This document shows positions 25,751-33,084 of a stretch of 64,000 bases of DNA, piece after piece. How positions within the stretch are numbered: position 1 is the stretch's first letter; each line of letters starts with the position of its first letter. Both the position numbers and the translations under genes were made by a program. The stretch is from Thermoplasmata archaeon (lineage in GTDB: Archaea; Thermoplasmatota; Thermoplasmata; Lutacidiplasmatales; UBA184), in assembly GCA_027365105.1 (NCBI GenBank), contig DAHXNZ010000003.1:35467-99466 (forward strand). The letters run 5' to 3'. The notes beneath the pieces were generated by a model. It worked only from the letters and a program-made list of their open reading frames with translations. It was not told the origin of the DNA and searched no databases.

Positions 25751-26332
25751 ATGGGAGACCCCCGCTTTCTCCGGCGACTCTACGAAACCCCGAAACACCC
25801 CTGGGAGGCCACCCGGATGGCCGAGGAACGGAAGCTCCTCCAGCGCTACGCCCTCAAGAACAAGCGGGAACTCTGGAAGGCCCAGTCGGTCCTCCGGGGA
25901 TTCCGACGCCAGGCCCGGGATCTTCAGGCCCGGCTCCGGGCCGGGGAGGAACAGGCCCGCCGTGAGACCGACCTGCTGCTTGCCCGGCTGATCCGGCTCG
26001 GCCTGTTCAAGTCCCCGACCGCGACGCTCGACGATGTGCTCGCGCTCAACCCGGAAGACCTGCTCAAGCGCCGGTTCGACTTTATCGCGTTCCGCAAGGG
26101 ACTCGCCCCGACCGCGATCGCGGCCCGCAAGTGGATCGTCCACGGCCACCTGCTGATTGGCGACCACAAAGTCACCCGCCCGGGCTACCTCATCCGCGCG
26201 GAAGAGGAAGGGCACATCGGCTACGCCCCGACCAGCCCGTACTTCTCGGAGGACCACCCGACCCGGATCGCGCTCCGGGAACGGGAGAGCCGCGCCCCAC
26301 CCAGCGAGCCGGTCCCCGCAGGGAGCGTCTAG
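25751..26332 (+). CDS. rps4: Small ribosomal subunit protein uS4
   Basis: 193-residue uS4, a primary 16S rRNA-binding assembly protein. The archaeal N-terminus GDPRFLRRLYETPKHPWE lacks the bacterial zinc knuckle; ERKLLQRYALKNKRELWK follows, and an S4-type RNA-binding domain is at about residues 105-165 (FIAFRKGLAPTAIAARKWIV and HGHLLIGDHKVTRPGYL). The tail is low complexity. The gene begins 10 nt after S13 and ends 3 nt before S11. Confidence 0.97.
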   Translation: MGDPRFLRRLYETPKHPWEATRMAEERKLLQRYALKNKRELWKAQSVLRGFRRQARDLQARLRAGEEQARRETDLLLARLIRLGLFKSPTATLDDVLALNPEDLLKRRFDFIAFRKGLAPTAIAARKWIVHGHLLIGDHKVTRPGYLIRAEEEGHIGYAPTSPYFSEDHPTRIALRERESRAPPSEPVPAGSV

Positions 26333-26335
26333 ACC

Positions 26336-26719
26336 ATGGCGAAGATCGGAATCGCCCACATCTTCGCGAGCTACAACAACATCCACATCACGGTCACCGA
26401 CCTGACCGGGTCGGAGACGCTGGCGAAGGCGACCGGCGGGATGGTCGTCAAGGCCGCCCGCGACGAATCGTCGCCGTACGCCGCCATGAAGGCGGCCGAT
26501 CAGATCGCGTTGGCGATCAAGGAGAAGGGATACGACACGGTCCATATCCGGGTCCGCGCCCCGGGCGGCAACCGCTCCCGCTCGCCCGGACCGGGTGCCC
26601 AGGCCGCGATTCGTGCCCTTTCTCGGGCGGGCATCAAGATCCAGCGGATTGAGGACGTCACCCCGGTGCCGCACGACGGCACGAAGCCCAAGGGGGGCCG
26701 ACGGGGTCGGCGAGTTTAG
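26336..26719 (+). CDS. rps11: Small ribosomal subunit protein uS11
   Basis: 127-residue uS11 of the 30S platform, near the mRNA exit and Shine-Dalgarno helix. Recognised by [19 protein letters not shown] at the N-terminus, [17 protein letters not shown] (about 34-50) and the C-terminal [20 protein letters not shown] (about 104-123). Standard length. Lies 3 nt after S4 and 4 nt before rpoD. Confidence 0.98.
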   Translation: MAKIGIAHIFASYNNIHITVTDLTGSETLAKATGGMVVKAARDESSPYAAMKAADQIALAIKEKGYDTVHIRVRAPGGNRSRSPGPGAQAAIRALSRAGIKIQRIEDVTPVPHDGTKPKGGRRGRRV

Positions 26720-26723
26720 ATCC

Positions 26724-27569
26724 ATGGAGATCACGATTTCCGAGCTCAAGCCCCGGCGGGCCCGGCTCCGGATCTCGGGCAGCACCCCCTCCCAGGTCAA
26801 CGCGATCCGACGTGCGCTCCTCGCCGATGTGCCGAGGCTGGCCATCGAGGACGTCGAGTTCCACCTGGGCCCGATCCGGGACGAAGCGACGGGCAAGGAC
26901 TACGACTCCTCGACCAGCATGTTCGACGAGGCGGTCGCCCTCCGGCTCGGCCTCCTCCCGATCCCCACGGACCTCGGCCAGTTCCGACGCCGGTCCGAAT
27001 GCACCTGCAACGGCGCGGGCTGCTCGAGCTGCCAGGCCATCTTCTCGATCGACAAAAAAGGCCCCTGCACCGTCTACAGCCGGGATGTGGTCCCGCTCGG
27101 GGACGCGAGCCTCCAGATCACGGAGCCCGACATCCCGATCGTCCAGCTCGGCGCCCGGCAGGCGCTGCTGGCCTACGCGACGGCGGTGATCGGGTCGGGG
27201 CGTGACCATGCGAAGTGGCAGGTCGCCCAGGCGGTCGGCATCGCTCCGGTGGCGACCTTCCAGTTCCACCGCAAGCCGGGATGCACCGACGCCTGCCTCA
27301 AGCGGGTCGCCCAGAACTCCCCCGGCCAGATCCTGAAGTTCTCCGGCGGCAAGCTCGCCCTGGAGGATCCCGAGCAGGCGATCCGCCTGCTCCCGAGCCA
27401 GAAGGAGTGCGAGCACGGCTCGATTGAGGTCGAGCTGAGCCCCGACACCTTCGACTTCCGCTTTGAGACCGACGGTTCGTTGACCGCCCGGGAAGCGTTC
27501 CGGTTTGCCCTCAAGGACCTCAAGCGCCGGTTCGAAGAACTGCGCGAGGCGGTCCAGGCGATCCCGTAG
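26724..27569 (+). CDS. rpo3: RNA polymerase subunit D (Rpo3)
   Basis: Assembly-platform subunit of RNA polymerase, homologous to bacterial alpha and eukaryotic Rpb3. 281 residues. The dimerisation domain begins MEITISELKPRRARLRISGS and includes PSQVNAIRRALLADVP; the central domain has a four-Cys cluster C93-x-C95-x4-C100-x2-C103 that probably binds zinc. The region that in many archaea holds a ferredoxin-like domain with [4Fe-4S] clusters is here short (CTDACLKRVAQN and then straight to LKFSGGKLALED), so no iron-sulfur domain is apparent. Last gene of the S13-S4-S11-rpoD operon; the L18e-L13-S9 genes that often follow are absent here. Confidence 0.96.
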   Translation: MEITISELKPRRARLRISGSTPSQVNAIRRALLADVPRLAIEDVEFHLGPIRDEATGKDYDSSTSMFDEAVALRLGLLPIPTDLGQFRRRSECTCNGAGCSSCQAIFSIDKKGPCTVYSRDVVPLGDASLQITEPDIPIVQLGARQALLAYATAVIGSGRDHAKWQVAQAVGIAPVATFQFHRKPGCTDACLKRVAQNSPGQILKFSGGKLALEDPEQAIRLLPSQKECEHGSIEVELSPDTFDFRFETDGSLTAREAFRFALKDLKRRFEELREAVQAIP

Positions 27570-27609
27570 GGCGCCCGATCCGACCGGGCGCGGAGCCCCC
27601 GGACCGCGC

Positions 27610-28686
27610 TCAGCCCCGTCCGCGCGGACCGACCGATCGGGTCCAGTCATAGCGCAGGAGCGCCCCGATGCGACCGAGGGCCGCGAGCCGGCGACCGGCG
27701 TCGCTCTCCTCCCGTACCACGAACAGCCGGGCCCGGGCGCTCTGGGCCCGTTCGAGGATCCCCTGGGCGGTCGGGTCGGTCAGCAACCGGTCGGAGAGCA
27801 GGACCGTCTCCGCCGCCCCGGCATCGACCGCTTCGGTGACCTCGGCGAGGCCGACCGCCGACCGGGTCCCGCCCGCCAGTCCCTGGACCAGCCGTTCGAC
27901 CAGATCGGCCTCCTCGGCGGCGACCGCACCCCGGAGCGCCTCGGCCGCCCGCCCCGACCGCAACAGCTCGTCGATCCCGGCCCGGCCGGCCTCGGCCGTC
28001 GGCAGGAGCTTCAGCTTGGCTGCGATCGACGGGTCGGCGGCCCGGAGCGCCTCGGCGAGCCGCTCCTTGAGGAATCCCGGCCCGGCGAGGGCCACCGCCG
28101 CCACCTCCTTCCCTTCCCGGGCGATCAGCTGGACCAGCTCCGCCGAATACGTCGCCCGGTCCTTCTCGCTCTGCCCCCCGTCGTACTGCTTGCCGGCGAT
28201 CGTCCGGCGCACCTCGGCGACCGGCTCGACCGAGCGGCCCCGGATCCGGGCCAGAGCGGAGTCGCCCCAATCGACCGCCGCGACCAGGATCGTCGGATCC
28301 CCGTGGTGCTGCAGCCCCTCGGAGAGCAGCGCGTTCTCCCCGAAGGTCAGGTCCGGTTTGACCAGGATCACCTCGTCGCCTTCCTCCAGGTCGAGCGTGT
28401 GGTGGCGGCCGATGTCGAACGGCCCGTCGACGATCGGGCCGGTGATCCGGACATGCTGGGTGAAGCCGTGGAACTCGACCGCTTCGGCCCGGATCTCCAG
28501 GTAGACCCTCCGGCGGCTCCGCTCGGCACCGGGGACCTCGGCCGGGGCCTCGGGGTCCCGGCGCGTCGTGGACGCGCCGACCCGGTCGCCCCGGCGGACC
28601 AGCCGGGCGATCCTCCAGAGGTCGCTCGCGGTGTCGAGCCGCAATCGGAGCCGACCGGTCGACGGGTCCCGGTGGATCAGGCGCAT
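27610..28686 (-). CDS. pelA: Pelota/Dom34 ribosome rescue factor
   Basis: 358-residue archaeal pelota. It enters the A site of stalled ribosomes together with aEF-1A and, with ABCE1, splits them. Domain 1 (about 1-128) contains the Sm-like fold with FDIGRHHTLDLEEGDEV; domain 2 has ILVAAVDWGDSALARI (about 132-147); domain 3 ends with VTEAVDAGAAETVLLSDRLL and the eL30-like tail. There is no GGQ, as expected for pelota. The gene faces rpoD, ends 40 nt from its 3' end, and shares the window with its partner aEF-1A. Confidence 0.95.
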   Translation of the reverse strand: MRLIHRDPSTGRLRLRLDTASDLWRIARLVRRGDRVGASTTRRDPEAPAEVPGAERSRRRVYLEIRAEAVEFHGFTQHVRITGPIVDGPFDIGRHHTLDLEEGDEVILVKPDLTFGENALLSEGLQHHGDPTILVAAVDWGDSALARIRGRSVEPVAEVRRTIAGKQYDGGQSEKDRATYSAELVQLIAREGKEVAAVALAGPGFLKERLAEALRAADPSIAAKLKLLPTAEAGRAGIDELLRSGRAAEALRGAVAAEEADLVERLVQGLAGGTRSAVGLAEVTEAVDAGAAETVLLSDRLLTDPTAQGILERAQSARARLFVVREESDAGRRLAALGRIGALLRYDWTRSVGPRGRG

Positions 28687-28762
28687 CGGCCGGCCTCCCG
28701 GTCCCGTCCGCCGCGGCCCCTTCGGCCTCCTCGCCGGGTCCGGCCCCCGGGGGGCCGGGAGG

Positions 28763-29722
28763 CTAGAGCCATGCCTCCTCGGGGTCCATCGTCGGCGGCG
28801 GGACCGGAATCAGACGGCGCGAGTACCAACCGAACTTGGGACCGAGGCTCCGGCGGAACCCCAGCGAGCGGTAGAGGTGGATCGCGGCGCGGTTCCCCCC
28901 GGTCACATTGAGGAAGATCCGGGGCTCGCCGTCGGCCCGGAGGCTCTCGACGGCGCGGACGATGAGCCGTCGGGCGATCCCCCGTCCCTGGGCGGCGGGA
29001 TCGACCATGACGGTGATGATGAGGGCGCCGGACGCCCGTCGGGTCACGAGCAGCCCCCCTTGGAGGGCGCCCTCCTCCTCCCAAACGTTCGAGGCGCGGG
29101 CGTCGATCGCTCCGTACTGTCCCGAGAAGAGGGTCTCGATCTGTTCCCGGGCGTCGTCGGCCGGGTCGAGGGCGGTCTGGAACAGATAGCGGTCGAGCCC
29201 CCCGGCGTAGGCCACCTCGGTCAGACGGGCCAGTTCGGCCCGGTCGGTCTCCTGGACCGGCCGGATCGGATCCTCCGGACGGCTCGATCCGGGGAGCTCG
29301 GCCTCGGGCGGAAGAGCGAGCTCGTAGCGGTGGAACCGGGCGAAGCCGGCCCCGGTCAGCAGATCGGTCTCCTGGGCTTGGGAGACCCCGGGCAGCTCCC
29401 CGGGGAGCAGGCGGACCGGCCCCGCCTCGAGCGCGGCCCGGAGCAGGTCCGCCCATCCGTCGACAGGCTCCCGACCGGGGGAGGAGTACCAGAAAACGAC
29501 CTCGGTGCCGACCGGTTTCACCGGGGTCCAGACGACGATCCCCCGGGGACGCCCGTCCCGCGAGGTCCAGCAGCCTTCGAACTGCCCGAGCTGGATCCCG
29601 GTCCGGAGGTGGTCCGGGTCCGGTACGGACTTGGGGTCGGCCCGGGCGTACGTCTCCCGGGCCTCGCGGAAGAGCCCGTCGAGCTGGTCCAGCCCCTCCG
29701 GAAGGGGGTGCCGACGGTCCAT
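28763..29722 (-). CDS. Tandem GNAT acetyltransferase
   Basis: 319-residue protein with two GNAT-like halves. The C-terminal half is the better conserved: VDPAAQGRGIARRLIVRA (about residues 232-249) is the acetyl-CoA pyrophosphate-binding loop and NVTGGNRAAIHLYRSLGFRR is the following conserved block. The N-terminal half (about 1-140) has the fold's spacing but degenerate binding motifs. Overall layout recalls mycothiol synthase-like tandem GNATs, but the substrate is unknown. The gene lies 76 nt upstream of pelota on the same strand. Confidence 0.8.
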   Translation of the reverse strand: MDRRHPLPEGLDQLDGLFREARETYARADPKSVPDPDHLRTGIQLGQFEGCWTSRDGRPRGIVVWTPVKPVGTEVVFWYSSPGREPVDGWADLLRAALEAGPVRLLPGELPGVSQAQETDLLTGAGFARFHRYELALPPEAELPGSSRPEDPIRPVQETDRAELARLTEVAYAGGLDRYLFQTALDPADDAREQIETLFSGQYGAIDARASNVWEEEGALQGGLLVTRRASGALIITVMVDPAAQGRGIARRLIVRAVESLRADGEPRIFLNVTGGNRAAIHLYRSLGFRRSLGPKFGWYSRRLIPVPPPTMDPEEAWL

Positions 29723-29849
29723 GCCCGCACACCAGGCACCGGGTTAAGACGGCTCCCGGGACGCGCCGATCGGGGCCCCGGGCGCCGGGGCCCCTCGCGC
29801 CGCCCCAGGCCGCATCGGTCGTGGCCGCCGGTTCCAGAGCGCGCAAAGG

Positions 29850-29855
29850 TTTATG
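29850..29855 (+). promoter_or_regulatory. TATA box for RHH-ftsZ
   Basis: TTTATG following an AAAGG BRE-like purine tract, 54-59 nt upstream of the ATG at 29909. Predicted transcription start is about 29876-29880, leaving a leader of about 30 nt that holds the palindromes. Confidence 0.6.
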
Positions 29856-29872
29856 CGGATGGACGACAGTCA

Positions 29873-29905
29873 TTTGTCAGACAAAAGACCACGGGTTGTC
29901 GGACA
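29873..29905. promoter_or_regulatory. Two phased palindromic operator candidates
   Basis: Site 1 is TTTGTC-A-GACAAA (29873-29885, centre 29879), a perfect 13-bp palindrome. Site 2 is TGTC-G-GACA (29897-29905, centre 29901), extendable with one mismatch to 15 bp (29894-29908). The centres are 22 bp apart, two helical turns. A GAC-A-GTC palindrome is centred at 29868, another 11 bp upstream. They cover the expected transcription start and leader of a gene for a ribbon-helix-helix protein, as expected for autorepression. Confidence 0.6.
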
Positions 29906-29908
29906 TCC

Positions 29909-30277
29909 ATGAACGAATCATCGGAACGGGTCACGGTCCGGATCCCGGAGGATCTCCTCGACAAGCTCCGGAGGGTCCAGGAAGCCAAGGGCATCCCGAC
30001 CGTTTCCGACGCGATCCGGGAAGGGCTCGAGCGGTACGTGGAGCTGCACCTGCCTCCTCCGAACGTCCGCAAGGTCGTGGTCGAACTCTCCCGGCAGGAC
30101 AACCGCCGGCTCGAGGAGTTTGTCCGGGAAGGCAGTTCCATCAGCATCGACGACGCGGTCCGCTCGGCGGTGCGCGAGTTCATCCGCTCCCGTCTGGACG
30201 AGTCGCACCCCCGGCCCGGTGCGACGCCCCGACGAGACGGCGAGATGGCCGAGCCCCCGCTGTCCCGCACCGGATAG
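29909..30277 (+). CDS. Tandem ribbon-helix-helix regulator, CdrS-like position
   Basis: 122-residue predicted DNA-binding protein with two ribbon-helix-helix units in one chain: RVTVRIPEDLLDKLRRV ... VSDAIREGLERYVE (about residues 7-45) and VRKVVVELSRQDNRRLEEF ... IDDAVRSAVREFIRSRL (about 52-95). A charged tail follows. It sits 16 nt before ftsZ on the same strand. In haloarchaea the RHH factor CdrS is encoded with ftsZ2 and controls cell division genes, so this is a likely functional counterpart, though orthology is not established. The two palindromes in its leader are the obvious binding sites. Confidence 0.85.
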   Translation: MNESSERVTVRIPEDLLDKLRRVQEAKGIPTVSDAIREGLERYVELHLPPPNVRKVVVELSRQDNRRLEEFVREGSSISIDDAVRSAVREFIRSRLDESHPRPGATPRRDGEMAEPPLSRTG

Positions 30278-30293
30278 GGGGTCGGATCCGACC

Positions 30294-31316
30294 ATGTACG
30301 AACCGCCCGACTGGGCGAAGCTGGGGGCGCGGCCCACCTTTGCCGTCGTCGGCCTGGGGGGTGCGGGTTCGGATGCGGTCCGGGACCTGGTCGACCTCGG
30401 GATCTCGCCGTTGGTCCATCCGCTGGCGATCAACACCGATGCGAAGCACCTCCTGAGCCTGGGGCTCGATGAGCGGATCCTGATCGGCCAGCGGGAGCTC
30501 AAGGGCCGCGGTTCGGGCGGCGACCGGGGCGGGGTCCTCCGCGCGGCGGCCGACAGCCGCGACGAGATCCTCCGCCGGCTGCAAAAATACGAAGTGGTCG
30601 TCCTGCTCGCCGGCCTCGGCGGCGGCACCGGCAGCGCGCTCCTGCCGTACCTCTGCCGGGAGCTCCGCCGCACCGAGGCGCTCCCGATCCCGATCGTCTT
30701 CCTGCCGTTCGCGATCGAACTGCAGACCAACCCGGCCCGCCGCGAGACGGTCGAGTACGCCCTCGACGAGCTCGAGGCGATGGGGGGGCTCCTGGTGGCG
30801 CTCGACAACGAAAAGCTGCGACGCCATGAGGGCCTCCCGATGCAGCGGGTCTTCCGGTTCCGGAGCTCCTACCTCCGCCAGCTGATCGAGAGCCTCCACG
30901 ACATGGTCAACGGCGCGTCCCAGATGAACGTCGATCTGGCGACGCTCCGCAATCACCTCGGCGACTCGGGACTCTCGACCGTCCTGGTGGCGGAGCACCA
31001 CCACTCCGAACCGGACCGGCTCGTCCAGTCGGCCCTCAAGGACTCCCTGCTCGACTTTGAGCTCTCCCAGCAGACGTCGGCCCTCATCCACCTCGACGGC
31101 GGGTCGAACCTGACCCTCCGCACCGTCGACCGGGTGCTGCGGTCGATGCACGAGAGTCTCCACGCCCCCCAGCGGGTGATCCTCGGGACCCGGATCCGGG
31201 AGGAGAGCCGGGAGGTCGTCCGGCTGACCGCAGTGATCGGGGGCCTGAAGCCCCGGACGGTGCGCCACACCCTCGACGGTTTCGGGCCGTCCCTGAGCCT
31301 TCCGTCAGTCCGGTGA
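30294..31316 (+). CDS. ftsZ: FtsZ-family tubulin homologue, divergent T7 loop
   Basis: 340-residue cell-division GTPase of the FtsZ family, expected to polymerise at mid-cell. GTP-binding domain: FAVVGLGGAGSDAV (about 16-29), AINTDAKHL (about 45-53), the tubulin signature GGGTGSA (109-115) and LVALDNEKL. The T7 loop, which completes the GTPase site of the neighbouring subunit, reads NVDLAT (212-217) where FtsZ has NxDxAD, so the second Asp is Thr. The usual TRGLGAGxxP loop is replaced by KGRGSGGDRGG. The C-terminal domain (VILGTRIREESREVVRLTAVIGG) is intact. It may be an FtsZ2-type or accessory paralogue. Its 3' end overlaps trmY by 12 nt. Confidence 0.88.
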   Translation: MYEPPDWAKLGARPTFAVVGLGGAGSDAVRDLVDLGISPLVHPLAINTDAKHLLSLGLDERILIGQRELKGRGSGGDRGGVLRAAADSRDEILRRLQKYEVVVLLAGLGGGTGSALLPYLCRELRRTEALPIPIVFLPFAIELQTNPARRETVEYALDELEAMGGLLVALDNEKLRRHEGLPMQRVFRFRSSYLRQLIESLHDMVNGASQMNVDLATLRNHLGDSGLSTVLVAEHHHSEPDRLVQSALKDSLLDFELSQQTSALIHLDGGSNLTLRTVDRVLRSMHESLHAPQRVILGTRIREESREVVRLTAVIGGLKPRTVRHTLDGFGPSLSLPSVR

Positions 31317-31973
31317 TCCGCTTCGTGTCCCCCCGGGGGCCCGGTCGAGCCGGTTGTGGAAGATGTCGATGACCTGGGAGGTCCGGAGCGAACGCGGGCC
31401 GACCGAGAGCGTGGGAAGCCGCGCGGCCCGCAGGACCTCCCGCTCGGCGTCGGTGGGGCCCGACGGGTCGGCGACCACCGCCCGGACGACCGGAGGGGGC
31501 GTCCAGTCCTCAAGCGGGGTCCCGGCCTCGTCGAGCCACACCGCCCCGGGCTGCGCGACGAACCCCTTCAGGGCCGCCAGCGGGTCGACCGCTTCGATCA
31601 CGACCCCCGGCGACGACGCGAACGGGTGGGGGAAGTGAGCCGACCGGATCAGCGCGTTCTTGAGCAGCGCAGCGGTCGACCGCTCGTCGGGGTTGAGGAA
31701 TCGAACCTGGGCGCCGATGACCCGGATCCGCCGCGCCGCCGGGGGAGGCGCCGAGGCGACCAGGATCGCGACCTCGGTATCCCGGCGAAGGTCGTGGGAG
31801 AGCGTCAGCGCCGTGGAGACGGCCCGGGCGATCTCGTCCAGCCGGCCGGCCCCGCCGGCCAGATCGTTCAGGGTGAAGGCGCCGTCCAGGGGCACCCGGT
31901 GGGCGAGGATGAGGAGCTGCCGGGCCGGGGTCGATGCGGCCGGCGGCGCGGCCGACCCCGTCGCAGCGGTCAC
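31305..31973 (-). CDS. trmY: tRNA pseudouridine-54 N1-methyltransferase TrmY
   Basis: 222-residue SPOUT methyltransferase that makes m1-pseudouridine at position 54 of archaeal tRNA, the counterpart of bacterial T54. Recognised by LILAHRVPLDGAFTLNDLAG near the N-terminus, AGRLDEIARAVSTALTLSHD (about 45-64) and VRFLNPDERSTAALLKNAL (about 88-106). A C-terminal extension follows the usual end. The GTG start overlaps the DUF6015-like gene's stop (GTGA), so they are coupled. The gene ends inside the last codons of ftsZ on the other strand. Confidence 0.92.
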   Translation of the reverse strand: MTAATGSAAPPAASTPARQLLILAHRVPLDGAFTLNDLAGGAGRLDEIARAVSTALTLSHDLRRDTEVAILVASAPPPAARRIRVIGAQVRFLNPDERSTAALLKNALIRSAHFPHPFASSPGVVIEAVDPLAALKGFVAQPGAVWLDEAGTPLEDWTPPPVVRAVVADPSGPTDAEREVLRAARLPTLSVGPRSLRTSQVIDIFHNRLDRAPGGTRSGSPD

Positions 31974-32641
31974 TTCGGGCCGGCGGCCCGGGTCCGGCCC
32001 GGGTCGGCGACCGGGGTCTCGCCGGCCGGCTTCTGGCGGCGTTCGAGCCAGATGTCGTCCCCGAGCTCGTGGTAGACGGCATGATCGGCCAGGCCGGTCC
32101 CCTGCTCCCCGTGGGGCAGCACGAACTCCGCGCTCCGGGGGACGTGGGAGTAGGCCACGTCGGTCTCGCCCGCGGCGGCCATCGCCTCGGTCTCCTCGTG
32201 CGCGAGCTCGACGATCCGCTCCTTGCGGAACATCCAGTAATGGATCCGCCACTCCCGGCCGTCGTAGAGGGTCGTCTCGTCCCGCTCGGTCTCGAGGATG
32301 CCCCGGTCCTCGAGCATGTAGAAGGTATCCCGGTCGTCCGGCTCGAGCACATTGTCGATGATCCGCTCGTTGAACCCGAAAAAGTTGAGGACATGGTTGG
32401 CGATGGTCCGGGCGTCGTCCGACTGCATCCGGTCGTGCCCGACCGAACGTCGGATGGCCTTGGTGAGGGAATCGAAGTCGACCGGCCCCGGTCCGTCGAA
32501 GCTGTCAAAGATCACGGTGGTCGCGGCTTCCATCGTGCCCGGGATCTCCAAGGCAGGGAGTTCGGCCTCGGCCGACCGCTTGCTCCGGGCACCGTTCGTC
32601 GCGGGCGAAGTCTTCGTTACCGACCGTCCCGGAGAAGCCAT
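31970..32641 (-). CDS. Conserved archaeal protein, DUF6015-like
   Basis: 223-residue soluble protein resembling archaeal family DUF6015; function unknown. The conserved part (about residues 55-165) includes NHVLNFFGFNERIIDNVLEP, DRDTFYMLEDRGILETERDE and LYDGREWRIHYWMFRKE, suggesting a winged-helix-like N-terminal region followed by a beta-rich segment. The first 35 and last 30 residues are low complexity. The start at 32641 was chosen over an ATG at 32662 because the TATA box (32665-32672) lies 24-31 nt before it. Translationally coupled to trmY, so a link to tRNA or translation is possible. Confidence 0.7.
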   Translation of the reverse strand: MASPGRSVTKTSPATNGARSKRSAEAELPALEIPGTMEAATTVIFDSFDGPGPVDFDSLTKAIRRSVGHDRMQSDDARTIANHVLNFFGFNERIIDNVLEPDDRDTFYMLEDRGILETERDETTLYDGREWRIHYWMFRKERIVELAHEETEAMAAAGETDVAYSHVPRSAEFVLPHGEQGTGLADHAVYHELGDDIWLERRQKPAGETPVADPGRTRAAGPK

Positions 32642-33084
32642 CGTGCATTCTACCCTCGGCATCGTATAAAAACGTTGGCGTACCACATCCCGATGCGGAG
32701 AGAAGCGCCGGTTCCCCGACGCTCCGCCCCGGCGTTGAATCGCATCGGTCCCCATCGAATTCCCGCGCGGCGAGGGCCCGCCCCCGGGGCGGAAGCACTC
32801 CGGCCGGTGATCGAACGGGAAGGGGGGCGAACGAGCCGCATCGTTGGAGCTCGGGGATGCCTCGATCCGACGGGGGAGGCCGGCAATCCGATCGACGCCG
32901 AGCCGGCGCAGACCCCGGCCCTTTCGGAGGAACCGCCCGGATCCCGGGACGGAACGAACCCGAAGCCGACCCAACCCCGCCGGACTGCGGCCGACCGGAG
33001 GTTCATTACCCGGGAGCCGGTTATCTTCACTGCCCCGGGGGCCCTACGAAGCCCGCCACCGATCCTGCTCGAACCGCTCGGCCA
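32642..33084. other. Intergenic region between divergent genes
   Basis: About 440 bases. The left end contains the strong minus-strand TATA box TTTTTATA (32665-32672) of the DUF6015-like gene. Near the right end GGTTATCTTC (about 33018-33027) is a possible promoter for the surface protein gene, about 60 nt before its start. Between them I see no gene or repeat. Confidence 0.5.
32665..32672 (-). promoter_or_regulatory. TATA box for DUF6015-trmY
   Basis: Minus-strand TTTTTATA, 24-31 nt upstream of the ATG at 32641; one of the strongest boxes in the window, implying a leaderless mRNA. Confidence 0.65.
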
